Shown piece after piece: positions 8,432 to 16,984 of a DNA stretch of 64,000 nucleotides. A program made the position numbers and the translations under genes. Source of the stretch: Actinomadura citrea (GTDB lineage Bacteria; Actinomycetota; Actinomycetes; Streptosporangiales; Streptosporangiaceae); assembly GCF_013409045.1 (NCBI RefSeq), contig NZ_JACCBT010000001.1, positions 4,712,001 through 4,776,000 on the forward strand, read 5' to 3'. The stretch's first letter is position 1; each line of letters opens with the position of its first letter. Under the pieces are notes generated by a model. That model was not told where the DNA came from. It ran no database searches and worked only from the letters and a program-made list of their open reading frames with translations.

Positions 8432-9289
8432 TCAGCGCAGGTGGGAGGCGGTGGACGCGGCGGCGACGGCGGCCGTGGAGCGCACGAACGCCGCCAGGGC
8501 CCGGGACCGGGACGCCTCGGCCCAGGCGAGTACCAGCGTGGTCGGTTCCGCGTCGCGGACCGGTACCGCCGTCAGGTCCTCGCGCAGCAGCCCGCGCATC
8601 GACTCGGGGAGCACCGCGACCATCCGGCCGAGCGCGATGAGCTGCATCAGCTGTCCGCCGTCACCGATCACGGGCCCGTCGCCGGGGCCCGCCGCGTGCG
8701 GGCGCCGCGGCAGGACCTCGCCCTCCAGGTCGGCCATCGAGACCTCGGCGCGGCCCGCCAGGCGGTGCCCTCTGGCCACCACGACCACCTGCCGCTCCTC
8801 CATCAGCTCCTCGGTGGCCAGGCCGGTGACGTCCTGGCGCGGCGCGTACAGGAGCGCGGCGTCGGCACGGCCGTCGCGCAATGCGTCCGCCGCCCCGTAC
8901 CCGAACAGCATCTCCACCGGCAGCGCATCCGGCTCGCGCTCGTAGGCGGCCAGGATCTCCGGCAGGAGGCCGCCGCCGTCCCCGCCGGGCTTCATCGCCA
9001 GGACCAGCCGGGGCCCGGCGGCGCCGGCGCGCCGCGTCCGGCGGACCGCCGCGGCGACGGCGTCCAGCGCGGCGCCGCCCTCGGCCAGCAGGGTCTCTCC
9101 CGCCGGGGTGAGCGTCACTCGGCGGCTGGTGCGCTCCAGCAGCCGCACTCCCAGGCGCCGCTCCAGCCGGCCGATCGCCCGCGACAGCGGCGGCTGCGCG
9201 ATGCCGAGCCCCTCGGCCGCCCGGCCAAAGTGCAACTCCCGCGCCACCGCCAGGAAGTAGGCCAGCTCCCGCGTCTCCACCACGTCCAT
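8432..9289 (-). CDS. LysR family transcriptional regulator
   Basis: 285 aa with an N-terminal winged HTH (LAYFLAVARELHFGRAAEGLG then PPLSRAIGRLE) and a periplasmic-binding-like effector domain. It is divergent from the SDR at 9361 across 71 bases, the usual arrangement for a LysR controlling its neighbour. GGAGGT abuts the ATG at 9289, so the true start may be the GTG two or three codons downstream (9283 or 9280), which gives better spacing. The effector is unknown. Confidence 0.9.
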   Translation of the reverse strand: MDVVETRELAYFLAVARELHFGRAAEGLGIAQPPLSRAIGRLERRLGVRLLERTSRRVTLTPAGETLLAEGGAALDAVAAAVRRTRRAGAAGPRLVLAMKPGGDGGGLLPEILAAYEREPDALPVEMLFGYGAADALRDGRADAALLYAPRQDVTGLATEELMEERQVVVVARGHRLAGRAEVSMADLEGEVLPRRPHAAGPGDGPVIGDGGQLMQLIALGRMVAVLPESMRGLLREDLTAVPVRDAEPTTLVLAWAEASRSRALAAFVRSTAAVAAASTASHLR

Positions 9290-9360
9290 ACCTCCAGGGT
9301 ATTGATGGCGGCGCGATCGGTGTTGGCCCCCGCGCCCCCGCGGGTGGTGGGCTTCAGAAC

Positions 9361-10155
9361 ATGAGCGCCAGTCCTGACCGCACCGCTTCCCACCGCACCA
9401 CTTCTCACGGCACCAGGACCGCCCTGGTGACCGGGGCCAACAAGGGCATCGGCCGCGCCATCGCCGAAGGCCTCGCCGAACGCGGCATGACCGTGCTGAT
9501 CGGGGCCCGCGACCCCGGCCTGGGCGAGAAGGCGGCCGCGTCGCTGCGCGAGGCCGGGCACGACGCCCGCGCCGTCGCCCTCGACGTCACCGACCCGGCC
9601 GCGGTCGAGGCGGCGGCCCGCGCGATCGCCGCGTCCCCCGGCCGCCTGGACGTGCTGGTCAACAACGCCGGCATCTCCGGCGGCGCGCTGCACCTCCCGG
9701 ACGAGGCCGACATGGACGCCGTGCGCCGCGTGTTCGACACCAACCTGTTCGGCGTGATGCGGGTGACCAACGCGATGCTGCCGCTGCTGCGCCGGGCGCC
9801 CGCGGCGCGGATCGTCAACATCTCCAGCGGCACGTCCTCGATGGCCGCCATGACCGACCCGGGCCACTATTTCTGGGACGTGCCGGGGTCGGCCGCCTAC
9901 CCGGCGTCCAAGGCGGCGCTGAACATGCTGACGATCCAGTACGCCAAGCGGCTGCGGCCGGAGGGGATCCTGGTCAACGCCGCCGCGCCCGGCGCGTGCG
10001 CGACCGACTTCGCCGTGGACTTCACCCGCGCGAGCGGCCGGACCATCACCCGCACCGCCGCGCAGGGCGCCGCCGTCGCGATCCGGCTCGCCACCCTGGA
10101 CGTAGACGGCCCCACCGGCGGGTTCTTCGACGACGACGGCCCCGTCCCCTGGTGA
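9361..10155 (+). CDS. SDR family NAD(P)-dependent oxidoreductase
   Basis: 264 aa classical short-chain dehydrogenase. The cofactor loop TGANKGIG is at residues 24-31, NNAG at 101-104, catalytic Ser155/156, and Tyr180-x3-Lys184 in YPASK. The arrangement resembles carbonyl-reductase-like SDRs with the TGANKGIG loop. An 18-residue Ser/His/Thr-rich N-terminal extension precedes the domain. No good Shine-Dalgarno is visible before the ATG, so the start is less certain. It is likely regulated by the divergent LysR. The substrate is unknown. Confidence 0.9.
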   Translation: MSASPDRTASHRTTSHGTRTALVTGANKGIGRAIAEGLAERGMTVLIGARDPGLGEKAAASLREAGHDARAVALDVTDPAAVEAAARAIAASPGRLDVLVNNAGISGGALHLPDEADMDAVRRVFDTNLFGVMRVTNAMLPLLRRAPAARIVNISSGTSSMAAMTDPGHYFWDVPGSAAYPASKAALNMLTIQYAKRLRPEGILVNAAAPGACATDFAVDFTRASGRTITRTAAQGAAVAIRLATLDVDGPTGGFFDDDGPVPW

Positions 10156-10183
10156 CGAGCCGGGCGCCACGGCGGATGGGGCG

Positions 10184-10786
10184 TCAGGCGTCGCGGGGGT
10201 GGCGGGCGCGCACGGCGTCGACGCACCGGTCCCGTGACACCGGTCCCGCGAACCGCAGGCGGTCGTAGGCGGTGAACGGCGGCTCCAGCGCGTCGAGCTC
10301 GTCGACCAGGGCGTGCAGTCGCCGCGTCCACGCCGGTGTGCCGGCGTCCGGCTCGGTCGGCGCCGCCTCGATCGCGGTGACCAGGGCGTCCTTGCACTGG
10401 ATGTTGCGGGGCGTCACCGAGCGCAGGCACACGTACTGCCCGTCCAGGTAGGCGGCCCACTCCTCCCTGGCGGTGGTCTGGTCGTCCCAGTGAGCCAGGA
10501 ACCAGCCCTCCAGCGCGTCGGGGCCTCCGGCCTGCTCGGCGAGGCCGAACAGGTCCGACGGCACCATCTCCGCGCCGTCGGAGCGCAGGTAGCCGGGCAG
10601 GGGCAGCCTGCCCGCCAGCATCAGCCGCCGCACCTGGTCGGCGTCGCGGCCGGTGGCGCGGCACAGGGCCTCAAGGTCGGTGAACCAGGCGGTGACGTAG
10701 GCGTCGTCGTCGGCGGTCATCGGGTGGTCGCCGTTGACCTCCCGGAACCGCGCCGCCAGCCGCGCCTTCACTTCGGGGTCGCTCAT
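10184..10786 (-). CDS. Uncharacterised 200 aa protein (possibly DUF6058-like)
   Basis: 200 aa, soluble, mostly helical by composition, with no signal peptide or membrane segment. The central part (LAGRLPLPGYLRSDGAEMVPSDL) and the C-terminal HALVDELDALEPPFTAYDRLRF recall small actinomycete proteins assigned to DUF6058. I cannot confirm that without a search, and no catalytic motif is evident. A 20-base stem-loop lies 23 bases upstream (10809-10828). The gene converges on the SDR with a 28-base gap. Confidence 0.65.
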   Translation of the reverse strand: MSDPEVKARLAARFREVNGDHPMTADDDAYVTAWFTDLEALCRATGRDADQVRRLMLAGRLPLPGYLRSDGAEMVPSDLFGLAEQAGGPDALEGWFLAHWDDQTTAREEWAAYLDGQYVCLRSVTPRNIQCKDALVTAIEAAPTEPDAGTPAWTRRLHALVDELDALEPPFTAYDRLRFAGPVSRDRCVDAVRARHPRDA

Positions 10787-10808
10787 GCGCGGACGCTAAC
10801 CCGGGGTC

Positions 10809-10828
10809 GTTTCGGCATTCGCCGAAAC
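10809..10828. terminator. Stem-loop between the seven-gene operon and the 200 aa gene
   Basis: GTTTCGGC-ATTC-GCCGAAAC is a perfect 8-bp stem with a 4-base loop. It lies just after the stop of the last operon gene (10844) and before the ATG at 10786. It may terminate the operon or be an operator for the 200 aa gene; the sequence alone does not decide. Confidence 0.55.
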
Positions 10829-10843
10829 ATGACCGCACGGCGT

Positions 10844-12262
10844 TCACCAGGGGGACAGCACGAGCGCCTGCACGGCCAGCGCGGTCACCGCCTGTGCCGC
10901 CAGCCACGCCCGCACCCGGGGGCGGTCGAGGGCGGCGGCGGCCGTCAGCCAGGCGGCGAACGGGACCCAGATCCGCTCGACCTCGCCGCGCGTGACGCCG
11001 GAGGCGTCCAGGACCAGCACGGCGAGCAGCGCCGCACCCGCCAGCACCGCCACCGCCGCCGCAGGCTCGACCGCACGGGACCGCGCCCCCCGCCCCGGCA
11101 CATCCCGCCTCAGCACATCCCGCCACAGGGCGCCGCGGCCCATTTGCGCCAGCGTGCGCGGCAGCGCGTGCGCCACCGCCGGGCCCGTCAGCAGGCCCAG
11201 CACCGCCAGGTTCGCGAACACGAAGTAGGCGTAGGAGCGCTGCGCGGATCCGCGGCTGAGCAGGTAGGTGTCCAGGGTGGCGCGGACGCCGTCGGGCCAC
11301 CAGAACCCCAGCAGCGTGAACGCGGCCGGGATCACCACCAGCCCGGCGGCGGCGGCAGCGAGCACCCGCGCCCGGGGACGGCCCAGCATCGCGACCGCGA
11401 GCGGCACCGCGAGCAGAGGCAGCAGCCCGTAGCTCAGATACGGCAGGCAGCCGAGCAGCAGCCCGCCCGCTGCGGCCGGGACGAGCGCCCGGACGCCCGC
11501 GCCGCGCGCGGCGAGCGCGAGCAGGGCCGTGCCCCAGGCCGCGACGGCCAGGAAGAACGCGTCCATCGCCGTCGCGATCCATACCGCCAGCGGCGCCAGC
11601 GCCAGGAACGGCACCGCGGCCCGCGCCGTCCGCTCCCCCGCCAGGCACCGCACCGTCACCGCGATCGCCGCCGCCGCCGACGTCCCGGCCGCGATGATGA
11701 ACGCCGCCGCCCACCCGGTGCCGCCCAGACCGGCCTTCTCCAGCGCCCACAGCACCAGCATCGGCAGCGGCGGATGCCCCCGCACGTGCGTGGTGTAGCC
11801 GCCGAGCCGCTCGGTGAAGGTCTGCAACCAGGCCAGCGGATCGGGGCGCACCTGCGCCAGGCCCGCCGGATACTCGGTCGGGGCGTCCAGCGGCCGGGCG
11901 AGCGCGTCCCATCCGTCGGAGACGGCCAGGGCCACCGTCCACGCGGCGGCGGCCGCCCACGCGACCGGCGGCAGCGCCCGCCACGGCAGCCGGGCCGCGA
12001 GCGCGGGCAGCGCCGCCACGGCCAGGGCCGCCACGGCGGCGGCGGGCAGGAGCCGCCACGTCGGCGGCCACCCCCGGGCCCGCGCGTGCAGCGGCGGCAG
12101 CGGGTCCTCGGTGGCCAGACCGGCGCGCCGCAGGTACCAGCCCACGGCGAACGCCGCCGCGATCCCGGCCGCCCACACCGCGACGGCGACCCACCCCGGC
12201 CATCTGCGTCGCGCCGGCCTCCCGGCCGCCTTCTCCCGGCCGTGCGCCTCGGTGAGCGTCAC
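10844..12262 (-). CDS. Polytopic membrane protein, GT-C glycosyltransferase-like
   Basis: 472 aa with about ten hydrophobic helices, an arginine-rich cytosolic N-terminus and a large loop after helix 2. That loop carries RLGGYTTHVRGHPPLP, similar to the first extracytoplasmic loop of GT-C mannosyltransferases. The GTG at 12262 is chosen because AAGGAGG lies upstream and it overlaps the preceding stop (GTGA). It is the last gene of the operon. A role in transferring a polyprenyl-phosphate sugar outside the membrane is inference from topology and from the GT2 neighbour. Confidence 0.75.
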   Translation of the reverse strand: MTLTEAHGREKAAGRPARRRWPGWVAVAVWAAGIAAAFAVGWYLRRAGLATEDPLPPLHARARGWPPTWRLLPAAAVAALAVAALPALAARLPWRALPPVAWAAAAAWTVALAVSDGWDALARPLDAPTEYPAGLAQVRPDPLAWLQTFTERLGGYTTHVRGHPPLPMLVLWALEKAGLGGTGWAAAFIIAAGTSAAAAIAVTVRCLAGERTARAAVPFLALAPLAVWIATAMDAFFLAVAAWGTALLALAARGAGVRALVPAAAGGLLLGCLPYLSYGLLPLLAVPLAVAMLGRPRARVLAAAAAGLVVIPAAFTLLGFWWPDGVRATLDTYLLSRGSAQRSYAYFVFANLAVLGLLTGPAVAHALPRTLAQMGRGALWRDVLRRDVPGRGARSRAVEPAAAVAVLAGAALLAVLVLDASGVTRGEVERIWVPFAAWLTAAAALDRPRVRAWLAAQAVTALAVQALVLSPW

Positions 12263-12735
12263 CGCCGCGCCTCCTTCCGGGAGTGGCGCGGGGCGCGCGT
12301 CGCCCCACCGCGCCCGGATGCGCCCCCGGCCCTGCGGCGTGCGGTGACCGCGCGGACCACGAGGGCGCAGGCCGCCGCGGCGGCGATGACGCCCAGCACG
12401 ATCCCCAGGTTGCGGCCGTAGGGCAGCGGAAGCCGCGACGGCTCGTCGGCGCGGCGCCCGTAGCCCAGCACGACGGGGATGGCGACCACGGTCACGCAGG
12501 CGCCGATGACCAGCGCGGCGCGCACGATGCGCCGGCCGGCGGGCACGAGGCCGGTGAGCGCCCCCGCGGCGAGCACCGCCGGGACCAGGACGGCGTCGTG
12601 CAGGACGGCCGCCCCGACGAACCACTCCGCCCACTGGGCGAGGGGGACCTGGTCCACGATCCCGCGCAGCCCGACGGCGATGAGCGCCAGGCCGGCCGCG
12701 TACGCCGCCGCCTTCGAGGCGGTCCCGGCGTTCAC
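12259..12735 (-). CDS. Small membrane protein of the Mo-oxidoreductase operon
   Basis: 158 aa. It has four hydrophobic helices: AAAYAAGLALIAVGLRGI, VLHDAVLVPAVLAAGALTGLV, ALVIGACVTVVAIPVVLGY and IVLGVIAAAAACALVV. The C-terminus is basic (TARRRAGGASGRGGATRAPRHSRKEARR). The GTG at 12735 overlaps the oxidoreductase stop and the gene's own stop overlaps the next start, so it is locked into the operon. No family was recognised; it may be a partner subunit for the neighbouring membrane enzymes. Confidence 0.8.
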   Translation of the reverse strand: MNAGTASKAAAYAAGLALIAVGLRGIVDQVPLAQWAEWFVGAAVLHDAVLVPAVLAAGALTGLVPAGRRIVRAALVIGACVTVVAIPVVLGYGRRADEPSRLPLPYGRNLGIVLGVIAAAAACALVVRAVTARRRAGGASGRGGATRAPRHSRKEARR

Positions 12736-13886
12736 GACACCACCAGCCCTTGGACCCACTTGGTCTGCATGACTCCGGGCCGGTTCGGGGCGATGAGGCG
12801 GCAGGGGTAGCCGTGGTCGAGGGCGAGAGGCGCCCCGTTCATGCCGAGGGCCAGCAGCGTCAGCGGGTCGTGCCAGTGCGGCGGGGCGACCTGCGAGGTG
12901 CGGTAGAGGCCCTGGCGTTCCAGCGACTCGACCCGCACCTGCGCGTCGTCGTCGACACCGGCCAGGCGCAGGACGTCGCGCAGCCGCACGCCCCGCCAGG
13001 ACGCCTCCACGCTCCAGCCCTCCACGCAGGAGATGGGCAGCCGCGCGGTGTGCTGCGGCAGCGCGCGCAGGTCGGCCAGGGACAGGGTGACCTCCCGCGC
13101 GACCCGGCCGGTGACGGTGAGGCGCCAGCGGGGGTCCCGGGCCTGGGCGGTGACGCCGGTCGCGGCGGCCGACTTGTTGACCGGGACGTCCTGCGGCCCG
13201 GTGCCGGGGCGGCGGGGCGCCAGCACCGCCAGCGGCGCCAGCGGGGTGACCGCCTCCCCCACCGTGGTGAGCGCGACGACGCCGCTCGCGCCGGCGACGG
13301 TGAGCAGGAAGCCGCGGCGTCCGACGCCGTCCTGGGGGCGGGTCATCACGGTGCGGCGCGCCTTGGCCCACTGGTCGGCGATGTGGATGACCAGCGCGCC
13401 GACCAGGATGTAGGCCGTCCAGTAGTGCGCGGTGGTGAAGTAGAACCGGAACGCGTACCAGTAGGCGACGTTCAGCACCCCGGTGACGAACTGGAACAGC
13501 GCCGCGCCGACCAGGACGAACACCAGCAGCCGCTGGGCGCCGTGGACGAGCGAGCGGACCGGAGGCCACTGCCACAGCCGCGGGTAGACCGTCCACAGCT
13601 TGGCGAGCAGCAGCGGGACGGTCGCCAGCCCGCCGATGACGTGCACGCCCTGGGTGACCCGGTACAGGTTCACCGGCCGCGACGGCCACAGCATCCACCC
13701 GGCGGGCTGTTGCATGAAGTGGCTGACCAGCCCGGTCCCGAAGGAGACCAGGACGCTGACGCCCAGGGCGATGCCGAGCCAGGAGGCGACCCGCTCGTCG
13801 TGCAGGCGGCTGGTGAACCGTCCCGGGATCCCGCGCAGCACGGCGGTGGGCGCGGGCGGCCTGTACCGGTCGAGTGCGGGTCTCAT
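12732..13886 (-). CDS. Membrane molybdopterin-dependent oxidoreductase with cytochrome b561-like N-terminus
   Basis: 384 aa fusion. Residues about 34-172 form four membrane helices with His56, His82, His154 and His168, candidate haem b ligands as in cytochrome b561-type domains. A twin-arginine-like RR (190-191) precedes a fifth hydrophobic segment, and then a sulfite-oxidase-fold domain (about 230-384) follows. The Mo-ligand cysteine is Cys287 in PISCVEGW, and GYPCRLIAP and MQTKWV complete the family signature. It probably moves electrons between the quinone pool and an extracytoplasmic substrate. ATGA overlaps its upstream neighbour. The substrate is unknown. Confidence 0.88.
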   Translation of the reverse strand: MRPALDRYRPPAPTAVLRGIPGRFTSRLHDERVASWLGIALGVSVLVSFGTGLVSHFMQQPAGWMLWPSRPVNLYRVTQGVHVIGGLATVPLLLAKLWTVYPRLWQWPPVRSLVHGAQRLLVFVLVGAALFQFVTGVLNVAYWYAFRFYFTTAHYWTAYILVGALVIHIADQWAKARRTVMTRPQDGVGRRGFLLTVAGASGVVALTTVGEAVTPLAPLAVLAPRRPGTGPQDVPVNKSAAATGVTAQARDPRWRLTVTGRVAREVTLSLADLRALPQHTARLPISCVEGWSVEASWRGVRLRDVLRLAGVDDDAQVRVESLERQGLYRTSQVAPPHWHDPLTLLALGMNGAPLALDHGYPCRLIAPNRPGVMQTKWVQGLVVS

Positions 13887-14515
13887 GGGCGCGCGTCCCC
13901 GGAGCGCAGGGTGACGAACCACCGGTCCGCGTCCTCCCAGGACTCGGTGACGGTCGCGGCGCACCTGGCGGCCAGCCCGGCGACGGCGTCGGCGGACACG
14001 TGCGCCCAGGCGAACCATTCGCCGACCGACCGGTCCGAGCGCAGCCGCAGCGGCTCGACCCGGGAGGACGAGCCGGGCGGCCCGACCTCCGCGAGCACCT
14101 GCCCGCCGGGCGCCAGCAGCGCCAGGACGCGGCGCAGCAGCACGGCGGGGTCGCCGCCGATGCCGATGTTGCCGTCGGCGAGCAGCACGGTGCGCCAGCG
14201 CCCGGCGCCGGGCACGCGGCCGAACACGTCGCGGCACAGGGCCGGGCCGCCCGCCGCGACGGTCAGCGCGACCGCGGAGGGGGCCAGGTCGATGCCGAGC
14301 ACCGGCAGGCCGCGGCGGGCCAGCGCCACCGTCAGCCGGCCCGGTCCCGAGCCGACGTCCAGGGTGGCGCCGGCGCAGCGGTCCAGCAGCCCGCCGTCGC
14401 CGGGCCGCACGGCCAGCCAGTCGTGCACCGGCAGCGGCCGGCGGCGCCCGTCGGCGTGCTCGATCTCCACCGGGGCGCGTCCCCGCAGCGCCTCCTCGTA
14501 CAGTTCGCCGATCAT
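13883..14515 (-). CDS. Class I SAM-dependent methyltransferase
   Basis: 210 aa Rossmann methyltransferase. Motif I is DVGSGPGRLTVAL, preceded by an N-terminal helical part with RPLPVHDWLA, and the post-I acidic residue lies in LGIDLAPSAV. The ATG at 14515 overlaps the stop of the glycosyltransferase-like gene by ATGA, and its own stop overlaps the oxidoreductase start. The acceptor (sugar, lipid or small molecule) is unknown. It belongs to a tightly coupled operon with sugar-active genes. Confidence 0.87.
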   Translation of the reverse strand: MIGELYEEALRGRAPVEIEHADGRRRPLPVHDWLAVRPGDGGLLDRCAGATLDVGSGPGRLTVALARRGLPVLGIDLAPSAVALTVAAGGPALCRDVFGRVPGAGRWRTVLLADGNIGIGGDPAVLLRRVLALLAPGGQVLAEVGPPGSSSRVEPLRLRSDRSVGEWFAWAHVSADAVAGLAARCAATVTESWEDADRWFVTLRSGDARP

Positions 14516-15171
14516 GCCGGGACGGTCCGGTGACCGAGGGCCCGTACGGCGGCGGCGAACAGGCCGCCCGGCGCGGCCGCGGCGACGGCCGCGGCGTCGG
14601 CGGGGGTGTCGACGTCGGTGAGTTCGGGCAGCGTCGCGATCCGCAGGCCGGCGGCGCGCAGCCGCGCGAGCTGGACCGCGCCGGTGTCGGGGCGCGACAT
14701 CGGGACGCCGCGCAGCAGCGCCGCGGCGGGGCGGCGCAGCCCGAGCAGCCAGAACCCGCCGTCGCGGGCGGGTCCGAACACCGCGTCGCGGCGGCCGAGC
14801 GCGCGCCGGGCGCGGTCGAGGAGCGCGGGGGTGACCTGGGGGGTGTCCATGCCGATCAGGACCAGCGGGCGGCCCGCGTAGGCGTCGGCGAAGGCGTGGG
14901 CGAGGCGTTCGTCCAGGCCGCCGCCGCGCTGGGCGATGACGGTGAAGCCGTCCGGCAGCCACGGCCCGGGGTCGCCGGCGAGCGCGAGGACCCGCCGGCG
15001 GGCCGGTGCGGCGGCGACGGCGGCGAGGGTGTCGCGCAGGGACGCCTCGGCGAGCGCGGCGGCCTCGGCGGGGGTGTAGGCGGGCGTCAGGCGGGTCTTG
15101 ACCCGCCCGGGGACGGGCTGCTTGGCGATGACGAGGAGGTCGGCGTCACCGGGCCCGGGTGCGCCGGTCAT
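14512..15171 (-). CDS. TIGR04282-type glycosyltransferase/nucleotidyltransferase-like protein
   Basis: 219 aa GT-A-like protein. AKQPVPGRVKTRL near the N-terminus, IGMDTPQ and GPARDGGFWLLGL match the family often labelled arsenosugar biosynthesis glycosyltransferase. There is no ars gene nearby, so that label should not be read as function. The fold resembles molybdopterin- and 2-phospholactate nucleotidyltransferases, which leaves sugar-nucleotide or cofactor transfer possible. The ATG at 15171 overlaps the GT2 stop (ATGA). Confidence 0.82.
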   Translation of the reverse strand: MTGAPGPGDADLLVIAKQPVPGRVKTRLTPAYTPAEAAALAEASLRDTLAAVAAAPARRRVLALAGDPGPWLPDGFTVIAQRGGGLDERLAHAFADAYAGRPLVLIGMDTPQVTPALLDRARRALGRRDAVFGPARDGGFWLLGLRRPAAALLRGVPMSRPDTGAVQLARLRAAGLRIATLPELTDVDTPADAAAVAAAAPGGLFAAAVRALGHRTVPA

Positions 15172-15863
15172 CGGGCGACCTCCGCCAGGACGCGGCGCAT
15201 GTCGCGGACGGCGCGGACCGTCCCGCCGAGGGTCCCGGTCACCTTCGAGGCGCCGGTGCGCGGCCGGTAGGGCACGTCGATCTCTCCGATCCGCCACCCG
15301 CCGCGGGCGGCGTGCAGCACCATCTCCAGGGGGTAGCCGAACCGGCGGTCCCGCAGGCCGAGGCCGAGCAGGGCGTCGCGGCGGGCGGCGCGCATCGGCC
15401 CGAGGTCGCGCAGCCGGGTCCCGGCGCGCCGGTTCAGCGACCGGGCCAGCACGGCGTTGCCCAGCCGGGCGTGCGGCGGCCACGCGCCCGGCCCGGTCGG
15501 CCGCCGCCGCCCCAGCACCAGACCCGGCGGCGACAGGCTCGACGGCGACAGGCTCCGGCCGCCGGATTCCAGGTCGCCGAGGGCGGCGACCAGGCGGGGC
15601 AGGTCGGCGGGGTCCAGCGAGGCGTCGGCGTCCATCACGCACACCACCTCGGTCCGGGCGGCCTGCAGCCCGGCATGGCAGGCGGCGCCGAAGCCGCGCT
15701 GCGGCGCCGCGACGACGCGGGCGCCGTGGTCGGCGGCCACGCGCGCGGAGCCGTCGGTGGAGGCGTTGTCGACCACCAGGGCCCGGAACCCCTCGGGCAT
15801 CCGGTCCAGCACCCAGGGCAACGCCTCGGCCTCGTTCAGGCACGGGAGAACCACATCGATCAC
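15168..15863 (-). CDS. Family 2 glycosyltransferase (polyprenyl-phosphate sugar synthase-like)
   Basis: 231 aa GT-A transferase. It begins VVLPCLNEAEALPWVL and has DNASTDGS and the metal-binding DADAS (DxD). The C-terminal RFGYPLEMVLHAARGG and VPYRPRTGASKVTG are as in dolichyl/polyprenyl-phosphate mannose or glucose synthases. No membrane anchor is present. The GTG start at 15863 lies 37 bases after the epimerase stop. It probably makes the lipid-linked sugar used by the GT-C-like protein at the end of this operon (inference). Confidence 0.85.
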   Translation of the reverse strand: MIDVVLPCLNEAEALPWVLDRMPEGFRALVVDNASTDGSARVAADHGARVVAAPQRGFGAACHAGLQAARTEVVCVMDADASLDPADLPRLVAALGDLESGGRSLSPSSLSPPGLVLGRRRPTGPGAWPPHARLGNAVLARSLNRRAGTRLRDLGPMRAARRDALLGLGLRDRRFGYPLEMVLHAARGGWRIGEIDVPYRPRTGASKVTGTLGGTVRAVRDMRRVLAEVAR

Positions 15864-15900
15864 AGCTCAGACGCTACTTTCGGTGACGGGGCGGCGACCC

Positions 15901-16926
15901 TTACGAACTGGTGACGTGCGGCCGGGCGAACTCGGCCATGCCCTCGGCGAACTGCACCGCCGGGCGGAAGCCGAGCTCGCGCCGGGCGCGGTCGGGCCGG
16001 GCGACGATGTGGCGGACGTCCCCGAGCCGGTAGTCCCCGGTGACGCGGGGCCGGGGGCCGCCGAACGCGTCGGCGAGGGCGCCGGCCATCTCGCCGATGG
16101 TGCGGGGATCGCCGCTGGCGATGTTGTAGGCGCGCAGGCCGCCGGGCTCGGGCGGCCCGTCCGCGGCCCGCTCCAGCGCCAGCACGCCGGCGCGGGCGAC
16201 GTCGCGGACGTGGACGAAGTCGCGGCGCTGCGCGCCGTCCTCGAACACCAGCGGCGCCCGCCCGTCCATCAACCGGGACCGGAAGATCGCCGCGACGCCG
16301 GCGTAGGGGGTGTCGCGCGGCATCCGCGGTCCGTAGACGTTGTGGTAGCGCAGCGCGGCGACGGTCCCGCCAGCCGCGCGCGCCCAGGACGCGGCCAGGT
16401 GCTCCTGGGCGAGCTTGGTGTCGGCGTAGGCGTTGCGGGGGCCGGGCGGGGTCTCCTCGCCGACCGCGCCGGGGGCGAGCGGCTCCCCGCACGCCGGGCA
16501 CGGCGGCTCGAACCGCCCGGCGCGCAGCGCGTCCTCCGGCCGGGGCCCGGGGCGGACGAGGCCGTGGACGGCGCAGGTGTAGGCGCCCTCGCCGTAGACG
16601 ACCATCGAGGAGGCCAGTACCAGGACGCCGACGCCGGCGCGCGCCATCTCGGCCAGCAGCACGGCGGTGCCCTGCACGTTGACGGAGGTGTAGTCGGGCA
16701 GGTCGGCCACGTCCACGCCGAGGCCGACCTTGGCGGCCTGGTGGCAGACGGCGTCGACGCCCTCCAGCCGTCGCGCGACCGCGGCGGCGTCGCGGACGTC
16801 GGCGGGCGGGTCGCCGAGCCCGTCGGGGCGCGTGTCGAGCCCGCGTACGCGGTGGCCGGCGGAGGTCAGTGCCTCGGCGATGTGCGAGCCGATGAACCCG
16901 GCCGACCCGGTGAGCAGTACGTTCAT
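15901..16926 (-). CDS. NAD-dependent epimerase/dehydratase with inserted CxxH...CxxC element
   Basis: 341 aa extended SDR of the UDP-glucose 4-epimerase type. TGSAGFIG is the NAD loop, ASSMVVYG contains the catalytic serine, and YADTK (Tyr167/Lys171) is the active pair. Between them lies an unusual insert with CAVH (Cys118, His121) and CPAC (Cys143, Cys146), which looks like a structural zinc site. The ATG at 16926 is preferred; a GTG two codons upstream (16932) is possible, and neither has a clear RBS. First gene of the operon; an 11-bp direct repeat lies about 60 bases upstream. Confidence 0.88.
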   Translation of the reverse strand: MNVLLTGSAGFIGSHIAEALTSAGHRVRGLDTRPDGLGDPPADVRDAAAVARRLEGVDAVCHQAAKVGLGVDVADLPDYTSVNVQGTAVLLAEMARAGVGVLVLASSMVVYGEGAYTCAVHGLVRPGPRPEDALRAGRFEPPCPACGEPLAPGAVGEETPPGPRNAYADTKLAQEHLAASWARAAGGTVAALRYHNVYGPRMPRDTPYAGVAAIFRSRLMDGRAPLVFEDGAQRRDFVHVRDVARAGVLALERAADGPPEPGGLRAYNIASGDPRTIGEMAGALADAFGGPRPRVTGDYRLGDVRHIVARPDRARRELGFRPAVQFAEGMAEFARPHVTSS

Positions 16927-16984
16927 GCGCACGAACGTAGGGCGCGCGGTGCGGCCGGGACCGCCCGGACGGGCCGGTCAAGAT

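Noticed and set aside
14512..15171. Arsenosugar biosynthesis function for the TIGR04282-type gene
   Set aside because: The label comes from a family name. No arsenic resistance or ArsM/ArsS-like gene is in the neighbourhood, and the operon context is sugar and redox chemistry.
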